From Desulfobacterales bacterium (GTDB lineage Bacteria; Desulfobacterota; Desulfobacteria; Desulfobacterales; UBA11574): a stretch of DNA of 11,588 bases. Both the position numbers and the translations under genes were made by a program. The notes beneath the pieces are model-generated. The model had not been told where the DNA came from, searched no databases, and saw only the letters and a list, made by a program, of their open reading frames with translations. Where the stretch lies: the NCBI GenBank assembly GCA_030145595.1, contig JAQYVG010000100.1:1-11588 (forward strand), given 5' to 3'. Within the stretch, counting starts at the first letter, position 1. Every line of letters starts with the position of its first letter. Below, piece after piece: positions 1 to 6,355 of this stretch.

Positions 1-1
1 G

Positions 2-775
2 GAAGAGCCGGATTCGAAAGGTGAATTAGACGAGCCGATTTCCCAAAAAGAGCTGGACGATCTGATTTCCGGAGATGAGCAGGATGAGTCGGATTCGAAA
101 GGCGAATTAGACGAGCCGATTTCCCAAAAAGAGCTGGACGATCTGATTTCCGGAGATGAGCTGGATGAGCAGATTCCCTCAGACGAGTTGGATGAGCCGG
201 ATTTCAAAGATGAGTTGGATGAGTCAATTTCCGGAGATGAGCTGGAATCTGAAATAGAGCATGAAGAAACAACGCAAGAGAAGGATGCTGAAGATCGAAA
301 GGAAAAGTATAAAGGCAAAAATAAGCCAATAATATCTATTGCGGGAAACTATAAGCGCAAAAGAAAGTTGTTTATAGCTTCGGCAATAGGGCTATGCCTG
401 CTGACTGGGGCCGGATATCTTTCTTTGCAAAACAAAGAAGAAAAAGCGCCTGAGGCGATTAAACTGCCGGTAATGGCCGGACGCTCGCTTGTATTTGATT
501 CCTTTGTTATTCCTTTTAGAGAACATGATAAATTTGCATATTTATCGTTAGCTATTTCATTCAGGTTGATGGACAGAGAGTTAGCGGAGGAAATGACAGC
601 AAAGAGAGATCTGCTCAGAGGAATCATTTACGATATATTAAGAGAAGAAGTAAACAAGACCGCCAAGCTTCCCCCTCTGGATGAACTAAAGGAGCATATT
701 ATAGAGGGGGTCAACAAAGCTTTGTCAAGCGGCAAAGTTAAAGAGGCCTATGTCGTTGATTTCCTGGCAGTCTGA
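2..775 (+). CDS. FliL-like flagellar basal-body protein with acidic N-terminal repeats (5' partial)
   Basis: The frame is open from the left edge, so the N-terminus lies outside the window; 257 residues are visible. A TTG at 188 is in frame, but open coding sequence continues upstream of it, so it is not the likely start. Visible residues 4-84 are three 27-residue Asp/Glu-rich repeats. A charged linker follows (to about residue 122), then one hydrophobic segment at about 123-142 (bases 368-427) preceded by a KRKRK cluster, which predicts a cytoplasmic N-terminus. The C-terminal part (about 155-257) has the FliL pattern: a beta-rich stretch, then RDLLRGIIYDIL, a helix, and a final GKVKEAYVVDFLAV like the family's closing strand. 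FliL proteins are single-pass inner-membrane proteins next to the stator. The repeat array is not part of ordinary FliL, so the symbol is left blank. FliL-like identity is fairly secure; function is inferred. Confidence 0.72.
   Translation, partial: EEPDSKGELDEPISQKELDDLISGDEQDESDSKGELDEPISQKELDDLISGDELDEQIPSDELDEPDFKDELDESISGDELESEIEHEETTQEKDAEDRKEKYKGKNKPIISIAGNYKRKRKLFIASAIGLCLLTGAGYLSLQNKEEKAPEAIKLPVMAGRSLVFDSFVIPFREHDKFAYLSLAISFRLMDRELAEEMTAKRDLLRGIIYDILREEVNKTAKLPPLDELKEHIIEGVNKALSSGKVKEAYVVDFLAV
11..253 (+). repeat. 81-bp coding tandem repeat, three copies, probably continuing upstream
   Basis: Copies lie at 11-91, 92-172 and 173-253, all with an exact 81-bp period (27 codons). By eye, copies 1 and 2 differ at only 4 of 81 bases; copy 3 is diverged but keeps the register (ELDEP codons at 23, 104 and 185). 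Each repeat encodes an acidic segment. In copies 1 and 2 it contains SQKELDDLISGD (bases 41-76 and 122-157). Bases 2-10 encode EEP, compatible with the end of another copy to the left. The near-identity of copies 1 and 2 suggests recent duplication or homogenisation. Confidence 0.93.
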
Positions 776-781
776 AGATAA

Positions 782-963
782 GGGTTCAGAGGTCGGAGGT
801 CAGAGGTCGGAGGATAGAGGAAAGAGGTTGGAGGTTGGAGGTCAGAGTTTGGAGGTTGGAGGATAGAGGAAAAAACAACAGACAACGGGCAACGGACAAC
901 GGGCAACGGGCAACAGACAGAGGTCAGAAGTTCAGGGTTCAAAGGTCAAAGGTTCAGAGGTTA
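782..963 (+). repeat. 7-bp-periodic purine-rich intergenic repeat tract
   Basis: This tract fills nearly all of the 235-base spacer between the FliL-like gene and the next gene. Bases 789-872 divide without remainder into twelve heptamers of the form GAGGNNN (one is GAGTTTG). Bases 873-914 divide into six heptamers ending in CAAC, mostly GGGCAAC. Bases 920-963 continue as 7-8 bp units such as GAGGTCA, GGGTTCA and AAGGTTCA. A 14-bp segment, GAGGATAGAGGAAA, recurs at 810 and 859, exactly 49 bp apart. The + strand is strongly purine-rich. It is not plausible coding sequence and has no spacer structure, so it is not a CRISPR array. It resembles the short tandem heptanucleotide repeats known from cyanobacterial and some other bacterial genomes. 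Function unknown. Confidence 0.9.
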
Positions 964-992
964 AAGCGGATTCCAGAACGTTGAACCTTTGA
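946..992 (+). other. Inverted repeat at the right edge of the heptamer tract
   Basis: TCAAAGGTTCA at 946-956 is the exact reverse complement of TGAACCTTTGA at 982-992, giving an 11-bp stem with a 25-base loop. The left arm lies inside the heptamer tract and the right arm just outside it, next to the following gene's ribosome-binding site. No T-run follows, so it is a poor candidate for an intrinsic terminator. It may be a degenerate inverted copy of the repeat unit. Confidence 0.5.
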
Positions 993-1010
993 ATGCCTAA
1001 GGGGGAAGAA

Positions 1011-1316
1011 ATGACCGGCACTGGAGATATGAATATTATCGTGGGGCAGGGGACTGCCGTAAAAGAAGTGCATAATGTAAAAAAGCAAAATCTAGAAATC
1101 AATCAACAGTTTGTCGCCCAAGAGACCGAGGGCCAAAAAAAGAAGGATCAATCAAAAATTCAGAAGCTTGAAAATGGAGACAAGGTCAAGATAAAAAGTG
1201 ATCAAGAAGATAGAAGCAAAGAAGAAAAGAAAAATAAGAAAAAGGGCTCAAAGAAGAAAAAATCAGACGATGAGTTCAAAATGAACGCAAGCAACCTGAT
1301 AGATATTACAGTATAA
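1011..1316 (+). CDS. Small Lys-rich hypothetical protein of the flagellar cluster
   Basis: A 101-residue protein is predicted from the ATG at 1011, which has a strong purine ribosome-binding site (AAGGGGG at 999-1005) six bases upstream. An in-frame ATG at 993 would add six residues but has no such site and lies on a hairpin arm. The protein is hydrophilic. It has a Gln/Glu/Lys-rich middle, a run of lysines at about residues 63-84 (KKNKKKGSKKKK), and a hydrophobic tail ending LIDITV. There is no signal peptide or membrane segment. I do not recognise a named family. Small charged proteins with a hydrophobic Ile/Asp/Val tail occur in flagellar clusters of Desulfobacterota, but this link is from memory and weak. 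It is two bases upstream of the next gene, so probably co-translated with it. Confidence 0.68.
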   Translation: MTGTGDMNIIVGQGTAVKEVHNVKKQNLEINQQFVAQETEGQKKKDQSKIQKLENGDKVKIKSDQEDRSKEEKKNKKKGSKKKKSDDEFKMNASNLIDITV

Positions 1317-1318
1317 TC

Positions 1319-1792
1319 ATGACGGATTTAAAAATATTAGTTTTTGTGCAAATAGGCATTGATTTTGCCATTATTGCTATTTTTATTTTTTTGCTCAGGA
1401 GGCTGGCAGCAATCAGCAAGGATTCATCTATGCAGAAAGGGCTGCAAATATTTGAATCCGTGTTGACTGATGCTAAAAAAGCCGCAGCACAGTTTAATAT
1501 GCAGTTAGAAGAAAAAAAAGAGCTGATAAATAAACTCAACCAAAAAATGGAGCAGAAGATAATGAGTATAAATGTTCTTTTAAACCGGGCTGATGTTCTG
1601 CTCAAAGATCCTTTGCAGCCCGGTGATGCTCAAAAAAAACCGGCTGCCTCCAGCAGCCTGGGCAAAGAGATCATCATGCTGGCAGAAGAAGGCCATGATT
1701 CAGAGGCAATCGCGGAGACCCTGGCAATCTCTAGGGGGGAAGTGATGCTTGTTTTAGATTTAAAGACAAAAATAGCGCAGTTACGGTCATAA
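1319..1792 (+). CDS. DUF2802-like membrane-anchored coiled-coil protein
   Basis: The protein has 157 residues. An N-terminal hydrophobic helix at about residues 6-27 (LVFVQIGIDFAIIAIFIFLL) is followed by RR, predicting one membrane anchor with a cytoplasmic C-terminus. Residues about 55-98 form a Lys/Glu/Gln-rich probable coiled coil. Residues about 117-150 (LAEEGHDSEAIAETLAISRG and following) look like a small helix-turn-helix, matching the ending of DUF2802 proteins found next to flagellar and motility genes. The start lies two bases after the preceding stop with no clear ribosome-binding site, suggesting translational coupling. The C-terminal helix-turn-helix shape is not enough to call it a DNA-binding regulator. 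Its biochemical role is unknown. Confidence 0.7.
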   Translation: MTDLKILVFVQIGIDFAIIAIFIFLLRRLAAISKDSSMQKGLQIFESVLTDAKKAAAQFNMQLEEKKELINKLNQKMEQKIMSINVLLNRADVLLKDPLQPGDAQKKPAASSSLGKEIIMLAEEGHDSEAIAETLAISRGEVMLVLDLKTKIAQLRS

Positions 1793-1804
1793 AGAAGGTA
1801 TGTC

Positions 1805-2884
1805 TTGATTGAAATCAGTCCTCTACCGTTTTCAGCATCCAGCTTAGCTTTACAGGCTGAAGATAGCTCTTCATCCTTTCCCGAGTTCATCAAAAATGAA
1901 GTCGTGCAAGGAAAAGTACTCAAAACAACCTCCTTGGAGAACGTTTTGCTAATAAAAGGAAGAAGAGTCATGGCAAAATCCCATTTACCTTTAAAGGAAG
2001 GCGCCGTTTTGCAGCTGAAGGTAGCAGAGGCACACCCTGTTCCGATTCTCAAACTGCTGGGTGCGCAAACAACCGGTACCGATGCTGTAAATGTAGCCAT
2101 GATATTCTCCGCGATGAAGGAAAATCTGTGGAAATTATTGGTAGAAAATCTAAAATTGCACGGGGTTTCAAAAGAAGACGCGCTCTTATTTAAGGAATTG
2201 CTGCATGATTTATCGGCAAGATTATTTAAAAAACCGACCCCGGATATGCTCAGGACCTTTATTGAAGAATCAGGACTTGGCTGGGAGAAAAAACTAAAAG
2301 AGCTATGCATTCAAAAACAGGTCGGTGCAGAAGACTTAAATAAGCTAATCGGCAAAGATCTCAAAGGTCTGGGTTCCAGGATGCTTTTTCAGAATGCAGA
2401 AAAACAGGTTCTTTTGAATAGGTTTGTGTCCGCCCTAAAAAATATACAGCTTCTTAATCATCTCAGTCTTGAGCAGGACAATAAGATTTTTCTGCCTATA
2501 CCGATTCAATTTCCTGACGGCCTTTTTACGATTGGCCAGCTGCTAATCCATATGCAGCAACAGGAAAAGGATAAGCACGGGAACAAAAAAGGAGATCGAT
2601 CTTTTTACAGGGTAAGTTTTTTGCTTGAATTTTCAAACCTGGGCCCGCTTAGAGCAGATCTCACTATCAGGGAAAAAGAGATTGACGGCAGATTTTTGCT
2701 GTCAAAAGAAGAGGGAAAATTGTTGATTGAAAGGAATCTGCCGTCCTTGATCAGCAACCTGACAGCGCGAGGCTTTTGCATTAACCATATGGAGTGCCAT
2801 CTGAAAAAAGCTGAAACCATTACGCCTTCGCTTTTAAAAGAGATTATTCCGGAGGAAGGCTGCAGCGTAAGCCTGGTAGCCTAA
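1805..2884 (+). CDS. FliK-like flagellar hook-length control protein
   Basis: The predicted protein has 359 residues. The start is a TTG with AGAAGG at 1793-1798, six bases upstream. A nearer ATG at 1800 is out of frame and reads only two codons before TGA. Residues about 35-85 form a small beta-rich domain (VVQGKVLKTTSLENVLLIKG) typical of the N-terminal part of short FliK-like proteins. The middle is helical. Residues about 229-340 resemble the FliK C-terminal domain, with LGPLRADLTIREKEIDGRFL and a following LPSLISNLTARGFCINHMEC segment. FliK measures the hook and, through its C-terminal domain, signals FlhB to change export specificity. The next gene is an FlhB C-terminal paralogue, which supports this role. 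A second, longer fliK may exist elsewhere near hook genes, so the symbol is withheld. Confidence 0.62.
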   Translation: MIEISPLPFSASSLALQAEDSSSSFPEFIKNEVVQGKVLKTTSLENVLLIKGRRVMAKSHLPLKEGAVLQLKVAEAHPVPILKLLGAQTTGTDAVNVAMIFSAMKENLWKLLVENLKLHGVSKEDALLFKELLHDLSARLFKKPTPDMLRTFIEESGLGWEKKLKELCIQKQVGAEDLNKLIGKDLKGLGSRMLFQNAEKQVLLNRFVSALKNIQLLNHLSLEQDNKIFLPIPIQFPDGLFTIGQLLIHMQQQEKDKHGNKKGDRSFYRVSFLLEFSNLGPLRADLTIREKEIDGRFLLSKEEGKLLIERNLPSLISNLTARGFCINHMECHLKKAETITPSLLKEIIPEEGCSVSLVA

Positions 2885-3172
2885 GTGAAAAGAGAAAAAC
2901 AAAATAAAGCTGTGGCTTTAAAGTATCAGTCTGAAAAAGATGGTGCCCCCAGGGTCATGGCCAAGGGGCAGGGCAAAGTCGCTGAAAAAATAATTGAACT
3001 TGCCCGCAAGCATAATATACACATACACCCTGACCCTGACTTGATAGAGGTTTTATCACAACTCGATTTGAATGCTGAGATACCGCCTGATCTTTATGTT
3101 GTTGTCGCTGAACTGTTAGCATTTGTTTATTCTCTAAACTCGGAGAGTTCCTACCACAAATCCGGCTCGTAA
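2885..3172 (+). CDS. FlhB C-terminal-domain paralogue (FhlB/FlhX-type export switch protein)
   Basis: The 95-residue protein is co-extensive with the cytoplasmic fragment that FlhB/YscU proteins leave after cleavage at NPTH. Recognisable blocks are AVALKYQSEKDGAPRVMAKG (residues 9-28), KIIELARKHNIHIHPDPDL, and the EIPPDLYVVVAELLAFVY ending. It has no membrane segments and no NPTH motif, so it cannot autocleave and starts where the cleaved fragment would. Such stand-alone proteins can associate with, or partly replace, the FlhB C-terminal fragment at the flagellar export gate. The start is a GTG directly following the TAA of the FliK-like gene, with no independent ribosome-binding site, so translation is probably coupled. 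Family membership is clear; the precise role is inferred. Confidence 0.88.
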   Translation: MKREKQNKAVALKYQSEKDGAPRVMAKGQGKVAEKIIELARKHNIHIHPDPDLIEVLSQLDLNAEIPPDLYVVVAELLAFVYSLNSESSYHKSGS

Positions 3173-3316
3173 AATATTCGAGAAAGTAGCGGCAAAAAGT
3201 TCCCATAGGCATTTTTTTCCTCCGGATTTTTATCCAGCCGATGTTAGACCATTTTCCGCAGCGTATTTAATCGCAGTTTTATCAACATGTTATACAAAGA
3301 TGTCATCCGGTTGCAG

Positions 3317-3333
3317 TTGGCATTGATATTGCA
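3317..3333 (+). promoter_or_regulatory. Sigma-54 (RpoN) promoter of the flgF operon
   Basis: TTGGCATTGATATTGCA matches the sigma-54 consensus YTGGCACGRNNNTTGCW at all defined positions except the CG after GGCA. GG (3319-3320) and GC (3331-3332) are spaced exactly as required. Transcription would start near 3344, giving a leader of about 35 bases with AAGGAAGGGG at 3362-3371 before the flgF ATG. Sigma-54 control of rod, ring and hook genes is common in polar-flagellated Proteobacteria and in Desulfobacterota. The rest of the 206-base spacer (3173-3378) shows no gene that I can recognise; an activator site upstream would be expected but none is identifiable by eye. Confidence 0.75.
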
Positions 3334-3378
3334 CTAAAAAGAATCAATAATTAAATCACCAAAGGAAGGGGTCAGAAT

Positions 3379-4056
3379 ATGATATCGGGGATCTATACAT
3401 CAATTGACGGTGCTTTGGTGCACCAGCTCAGACTTGAAACCATTTCCAATAATATGGCCAATCTGAATACGAATGCGTTCCGGAAAGATATCATTTCTTT
3501 TAATGAGACACTTTCGATGAATTACCTTTCTGAAACCGATTTCACGCCGGGCCTTGCCAGACATACAGGCAACGACTTGGATGTGGCCTTGGAGGGTCAG
3601 GGTTTTTTTAAGGTCCAGACTCCTAAAGGAGTGCGGTATACAAGGGACGGCGCTTTCAGCCTTAATGCCCAAGGTGTTCTGGTGACGAAAAACGGTGATG
3701 CCGTCTTGGGGGAAAATGGTCCCATTACAATTGCCGGAGGAAAGCTGACCATAACAAATGACGGACAGGTTGTCGTGGACGGCACGCAGGTAGATAAGTT
3801 AATGCTGGTCGCATTCAAGCAGCCTCGGCTTCTTAGCAAAGAAGGCAGTTCGTATTACTTCCATCAAGGAGAAAAAAGTGAAATTTTCGCAGCCGAAGAA
3901 ATTAGTGTTAAACAGAGTTATCTGGAGGGTTCCAATGTTAATCCGACGGCAGAGATGATTAAGATGATTGAAGCCTACAGATCGTTTGAGTCGGCCCAAA
4001 AAGCCATTCAGACCATTGATGAAATGACCAGCAAAATGATTAATGACCAAGGTTAA
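3379..4056 (+). CDS. flgF: Flagellar basal-body rod protein FlgF
   Basis: FlgF is a proximal rod subunit exported through the flagellar type III apparatus into the periplasm. The 225-residue protein has the N-terminal rod signature (residues 1-37, with LETISNNMANLNTNAFRKD), the central LEGQGFFKV block (71-79) followed by RYTRDGAFSLNAQG, and the C-terminal helix EMIKMIEAYRSFESAQKAIQ (192-211) that packs in the rod core. There is no signal peptide, as expected for a type III substrate. It is slightly shorter than enterobacterial FlgF (about 250). FlgF rather than FlgG is chosen by its MISGIY start, its length and its position directly ahead of a clear FlgG. It is the first gene after the sigma-54 promoter and has a good ribosome-binding site. 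Confidence 0.93.
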   Translation: MISGIYTSIDGALVHQLRLETISNNMANLNTNAFRKDIISFNETLSMNYLSETDFTPGLARHTGNDLDVALEGQGFFKVQTPKGVRYTRDGAFSLNAQGVLVTKNGDAVLGENGPITIAGGKLTITNDGQVVVDGTQVDKLMLVAFKQPRLLSKEGSSYYFHQGEKSEIFAAEEISVKQSYLEGSNVNPTAEMIKMIEAYRSFESAQKAIQTIDEMTSKMINDQG

Positions 4057-4080
4057 GGTGTAATAAGGGAGGAGATAATT

Positions 4081-4863
4081 ATGCTAAGGGGATTGTGGTC
4101 GGCGGCATCAGGGATGGCCGCCCAGAAAATGACGATTGATGTTATTGCCAATAACCTGGCCAATGTAAGTACAACCGGTTTTAAAAAGAGCCGGACCGAT
4201 TTTCAGGATTTGATGTATCAGACTATCAGCCAGGCCGGCGCACAAACAGCGGACGGCGGTCAGATCCCGACAGGCATCCAGATTGGCATGGGGACAATGC
4301 CTGTTGGTGTCCAGAAAATGTTCATGCAGGGAGATTTTCAGGAGACCAAAAATGAACTGCACATGGCGATTGAGGGCCGGGGTTTCTTCAAGGTAATCAG
4401 CAATGAAGAGGATGCCTATTCCCGGTCAGGCAATTTTAAATTGGATTCAGACGGCAATATCGTCACGCCCAACGGTGAAAAATTGCAGCCGGAGATGAGC
4501 GTTCCGACGGCAACAGTTTCTATCGAAATCGGCACCGACGGAACCGTAACCACTTTTGACGCTACCGGTACGGGATCCCAACTTGGAACTGTCGAATTAT
4601 ATTCATTTGCCAATGCGGCGGGCCTTAAAAGTATGGGGCACAATCTGTATAAAGCCACCGACGGCTCGGGAGACGCTGTTTCCGGCACGCCGGGTTCCGA
4701 TGGTATGGGAACCATTGTGCAGGGGTATCTGGAGATTTCCAATGTGGATGTTGTGGAAGAGATGGTTTCCATGATTATGGCTCAGAGGGCCTATGAGATC
4801 AACAGCAAGTCCATCAAAACAGCCGATGATATGATGTCAATAGTTAATAATCTCAAAAGGTAA
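4081..4863 (+). CDS. flgG: Flagellar distal rod protein FlgG
   Basis: FlgG forms the distal rod that crosses the periplasm through the P and L rings. At 260 residues it has the length of enterobacterial FlgG. It opens with MLRGLWSAASGMAAQ and VIANNLANVSTTGFKKSR (residues 21-38). It then has the FlgG-typical segment around 46-72 (YQTISQAGAQ to QIGMGT) that distinguishes the straight rod from hook protein. The central IEGRGFFKV is at 97-105, and VEEMVSMIMAQRAYEINSKS at 225-244 closes it. GGGAGGAG sits just upstream of the ATG. It lies 24 bases after flgF and five bases before flgA, within the same operon. Confidence 0.96.
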   Translation: MLRGLWSAASGMAAQKMTIDVIANNLANVSTTGFKKSRTDFQDLMYQTISQAGAQTADGGQIPTGIQIGMGTMPVGVQKMFMQGDFQETKNELHMAIEGRGFFKVISNEEDAYSRSGNFKLDSDGNIVTPNGEKLQPEMSVPTATVSIEIGTDGTVTTFDATGTGSQLGTVELYSFANAAGLKSMGHNLYKATDGSGDAVSGTPGSDGMGTIVQGYLEISNVDVVEEMVSMIMAQRAYEINSKSIKTADDMMSIVNNLKR

Positions 4864-4868
4864 TCGTC

Positions 4869-5624
4869 ATGATTAAAAGCATCCGAATAACAGCTGTTCT
4901 AATTTGTTTTTTGACTCTGTGCTTGTCTGCAGCGGCTAGGCCGGCCGCTGCTAAAAACGTTGCAGCAGCCGGGTCACAAAAGTATCAATCCATAACAAAA
5001 GGGAAACTTCGAGAGGTCTATATTCAATTTCTTTGCCGCCGCCTGGGGAAAGAAAGGGCGGATGTAGTTGTGTCCAGATTTAAAGTTTCCGCCAACAGGC
5101 CGGTGGCCTCCGGAAAGATCGGCATTCAGCTGTTTCAAAAAAACAGCACAAAGCTGGAAGGCTATGTAAAATTAGTTGCTGTTATCAGCGTGGACGGGGT
5201 GGTAAGGAAAAAGGTTAAACTTTACGGCTGGGTGGATGTATTTGAATCGGTGGTTTGCGCTGCGCGCAATCTTAAGAGGAAAGAGATCATCAACGCAGAC
5301 GATGTATATTTAGCCAGAAGAAATATCTCGCACGGATCTGCAAACTATTTAACCGATATCGGCAAAGTGACCGGACTGATGGCCAAACATAGTATCAAGG
5401 CAGATAAGAGTATTAAAGCACGGATGCTGGAAAGATCTCCGGTAGTCAACAAAGGTGATCTGGTCACGATTCTGGCAGAATCAAGCGGTCTAAGAATAAC
5501 TGTTCCCGGAAAGGTTTTAATGAAAGGTTTTGCAGGCGAACTTGTAAAGGTTCAAAACCTGATGAGCAAAAGAAAAATATACGCAAAAATCGTAAATCCC
5601 TCAACCGTGATGGTGGATTTTTAG
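4869..5624 (+). CDS. flgA: Flagellar P-ring assembly chaperone FlgA
   Basis: FlgA is a periplasmic chaperone needed for FlgI polymerisation around the rod. The 251-residue protein starts with a Sec signal peptide (basic MIKSIR, hydrophobic core to about residue 22, Ala-rich probable cleavage region at 22-28). Residues about 126-190 form an SAF-type domain, with AARNLKRKEIINADDVYLAR at 131-150. The C-terminal domain (193-251) carries NKGDLVTILAESSGLRI, VPGKVLMKGFAGE and a final MVDF, which is the most conserved part of the family. The N-terminal third is weakly conserved, as usual. The ribosome-binding site AAAAGG overlaps the end of flgG, so translation is likely coupled. Confidence 0.92.
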   Translation: MIKSIRITAVLICFLTLCLSAAARPAAAKNVAAAGSQKYQSITKGKLREVYIQFLCRRLGKERADVVVSRFKVSANRPVASGKIGIQLFQKNSTKLEGYVKLVAVISVDGVVRKKVKLYGWVDVFESVVCAARNLKRKEIINADDVYLARRNISHGSANYLTDIGKVTGLMAKHSIKADKSIKARMLERSPVVNKGDLVTILAESSGLRITVPGKVLMKGFAGELVKVQNLMSKRKIYAKIVNPSTVMVDF

Positions 5625-5638
5625 CAAAGGAGAAATCA

Positions 5639-6355
5639 ATGCCCACAAGGAAATACACAATTTTATGCATGGTACTTGTTTTTTTAACCGCTTGTGCCGG
5701 CGCACCCAAAAACACATCTACTCCAGCTGGAATCAAAGAGATCCGTGAACCCGGATTCCCGGTTTTTACTCCCCCCCGGCCCGCGGAAGGGTCGTTATGG
5801 TCGGATGTTTCAGGGGTTGATCTGTTTCCGGACAGCAGGGCCAGAAAAGTGGGCGATATTGTCACCGTGCGCATTGTGGAAGACCCGGAGGCCGAACTGA
5901 ATGCCAATACCAAAACGAGTCGAAAATCGAGTATCAATGCATCCACACTGAAGTTTTTAGGTTATATGCAGGCTCTGGCCGAAAAGAACCCCAGGCTGGC
6001 ACAGAACCCGGGTACTGATAATTTAATCTCTGCAACTCTGGGAATGGATTTTGACGGTAAAGGCAGCAGTGATCGGGACGGGCATGTAAAGGCCTTTATT
6101 GCGGCCGTGGTTGAAAGGGTTCTTCCCAACGGGAACCTTTATATTAACGGCAAAAGAGAGATCAAGGTCAATAATGAAATGCAGTTCATAACTATCTCGG
6201 GCATAATAAGGCCGGAGGATATAAGTCCAACCAATGAAATCTCTTCTTCGTACGTGGCTTCTGCCAGGATACTTTATGCCGGCAAAGGCCCCGTAGCGGA
6301 TAAACAGAAACCGGGTTGGTTAGGGAGGGTCGTTGATTATGTCTGGCCGTTTTAG
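5639..6355 (+). CDS. flgH: Flagellar L-ring lipoprotein FlgH
   Basis: FlgH makes the outer-membrane L-ring. The 238-residue protein begins with a lipoprotein signal peptide: basic start, hydrophobic core, and lipobox LTAC ending at Cys19. Other family marks are GSLWSDVSGVDLFPDSRARK (51-70), VGDIVTVRIVE, and the conserved C-terminal half with VLPNGNLYINGKREIKVNNE (161-180), ITISGIIRPEDI and SSSYVASARILYAGKG. The length is typical (about 220-240). An AAAGGAG ribosome-binding site precedes the ATG. Its 3' end overlaps the start of flgI. Confidence 0.95.
   Translation: MPTRKYTILCMVLVFLTACAGAPKNTSTPAGIKEIREPGFPVFTPPRPAEGSLWSDVSGVDLFPDSRARKVGDIVTVRIVEDPEAELNANTKTSRKSSINASTLKFLGYMQALAEKNPRLAQNPGTDNLISATLGMDFDGKGSSDRDGHVKAFIAAVVERVLPNGNLYINGKREIKVNNEMQFITISGIIRPEDISPTNEISSSYVASARILYAGKGPVADKQKPGWLGRVVDYVWPF

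Noticed and set aside
188..190. TTG start for the FliL-like gene
   Set aside because: The same frame stays open to the left edge and encodes two further, nearly identical repeat copies, so the real start is outside the window.
2..253. FliM or a FliM fragment
   Set aside because: The SQKELDDLISGD repeats resemble only the FliM N-terminal peptide. The rest of the gene is a charged linker, one membrane helix and a FliL-like domain, with no FliM middle or C-terminal domain.
748..942. 64-residue open frame on the - strand with PPTSDL-like repeats
   Set aside because: It is the translation of the 7-bp repeat tract; the 7-residue protein period is simply three heptamers. Such frames are typical spurious calls.
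782..963. CRISPR array
   Set aside because: The units are 7-8 bp with no unique spacers between them, and no cas genes are present.
1800..1808. Two-codon leader ATG-TCT-TGA overlapping the FliK-like start
   Set aside because: Its ATG is one base from the ribosome-binding site, too close for efficient use, and nothing else supports a regulatory leader peptide.
1630..2310. 226-residue open frame on the - strand
   Set aside because: It lies opposite the end of the DUF2802-like gene and the FliK-like gene, both of which have sound starts and family similarity. Its Ser/Phe-rich translation looks like an antisense shadow.
3158..3231. Inverted repeat AAATCCGG / CCGGATTT as terminator of the fhlB-like gene
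   Set aside because: The arms are only eight bases and 56 bases apart, and the left arm lies inside the coding region. A T-run follows, but the loop is too long for a convincing intrinsic terminator.
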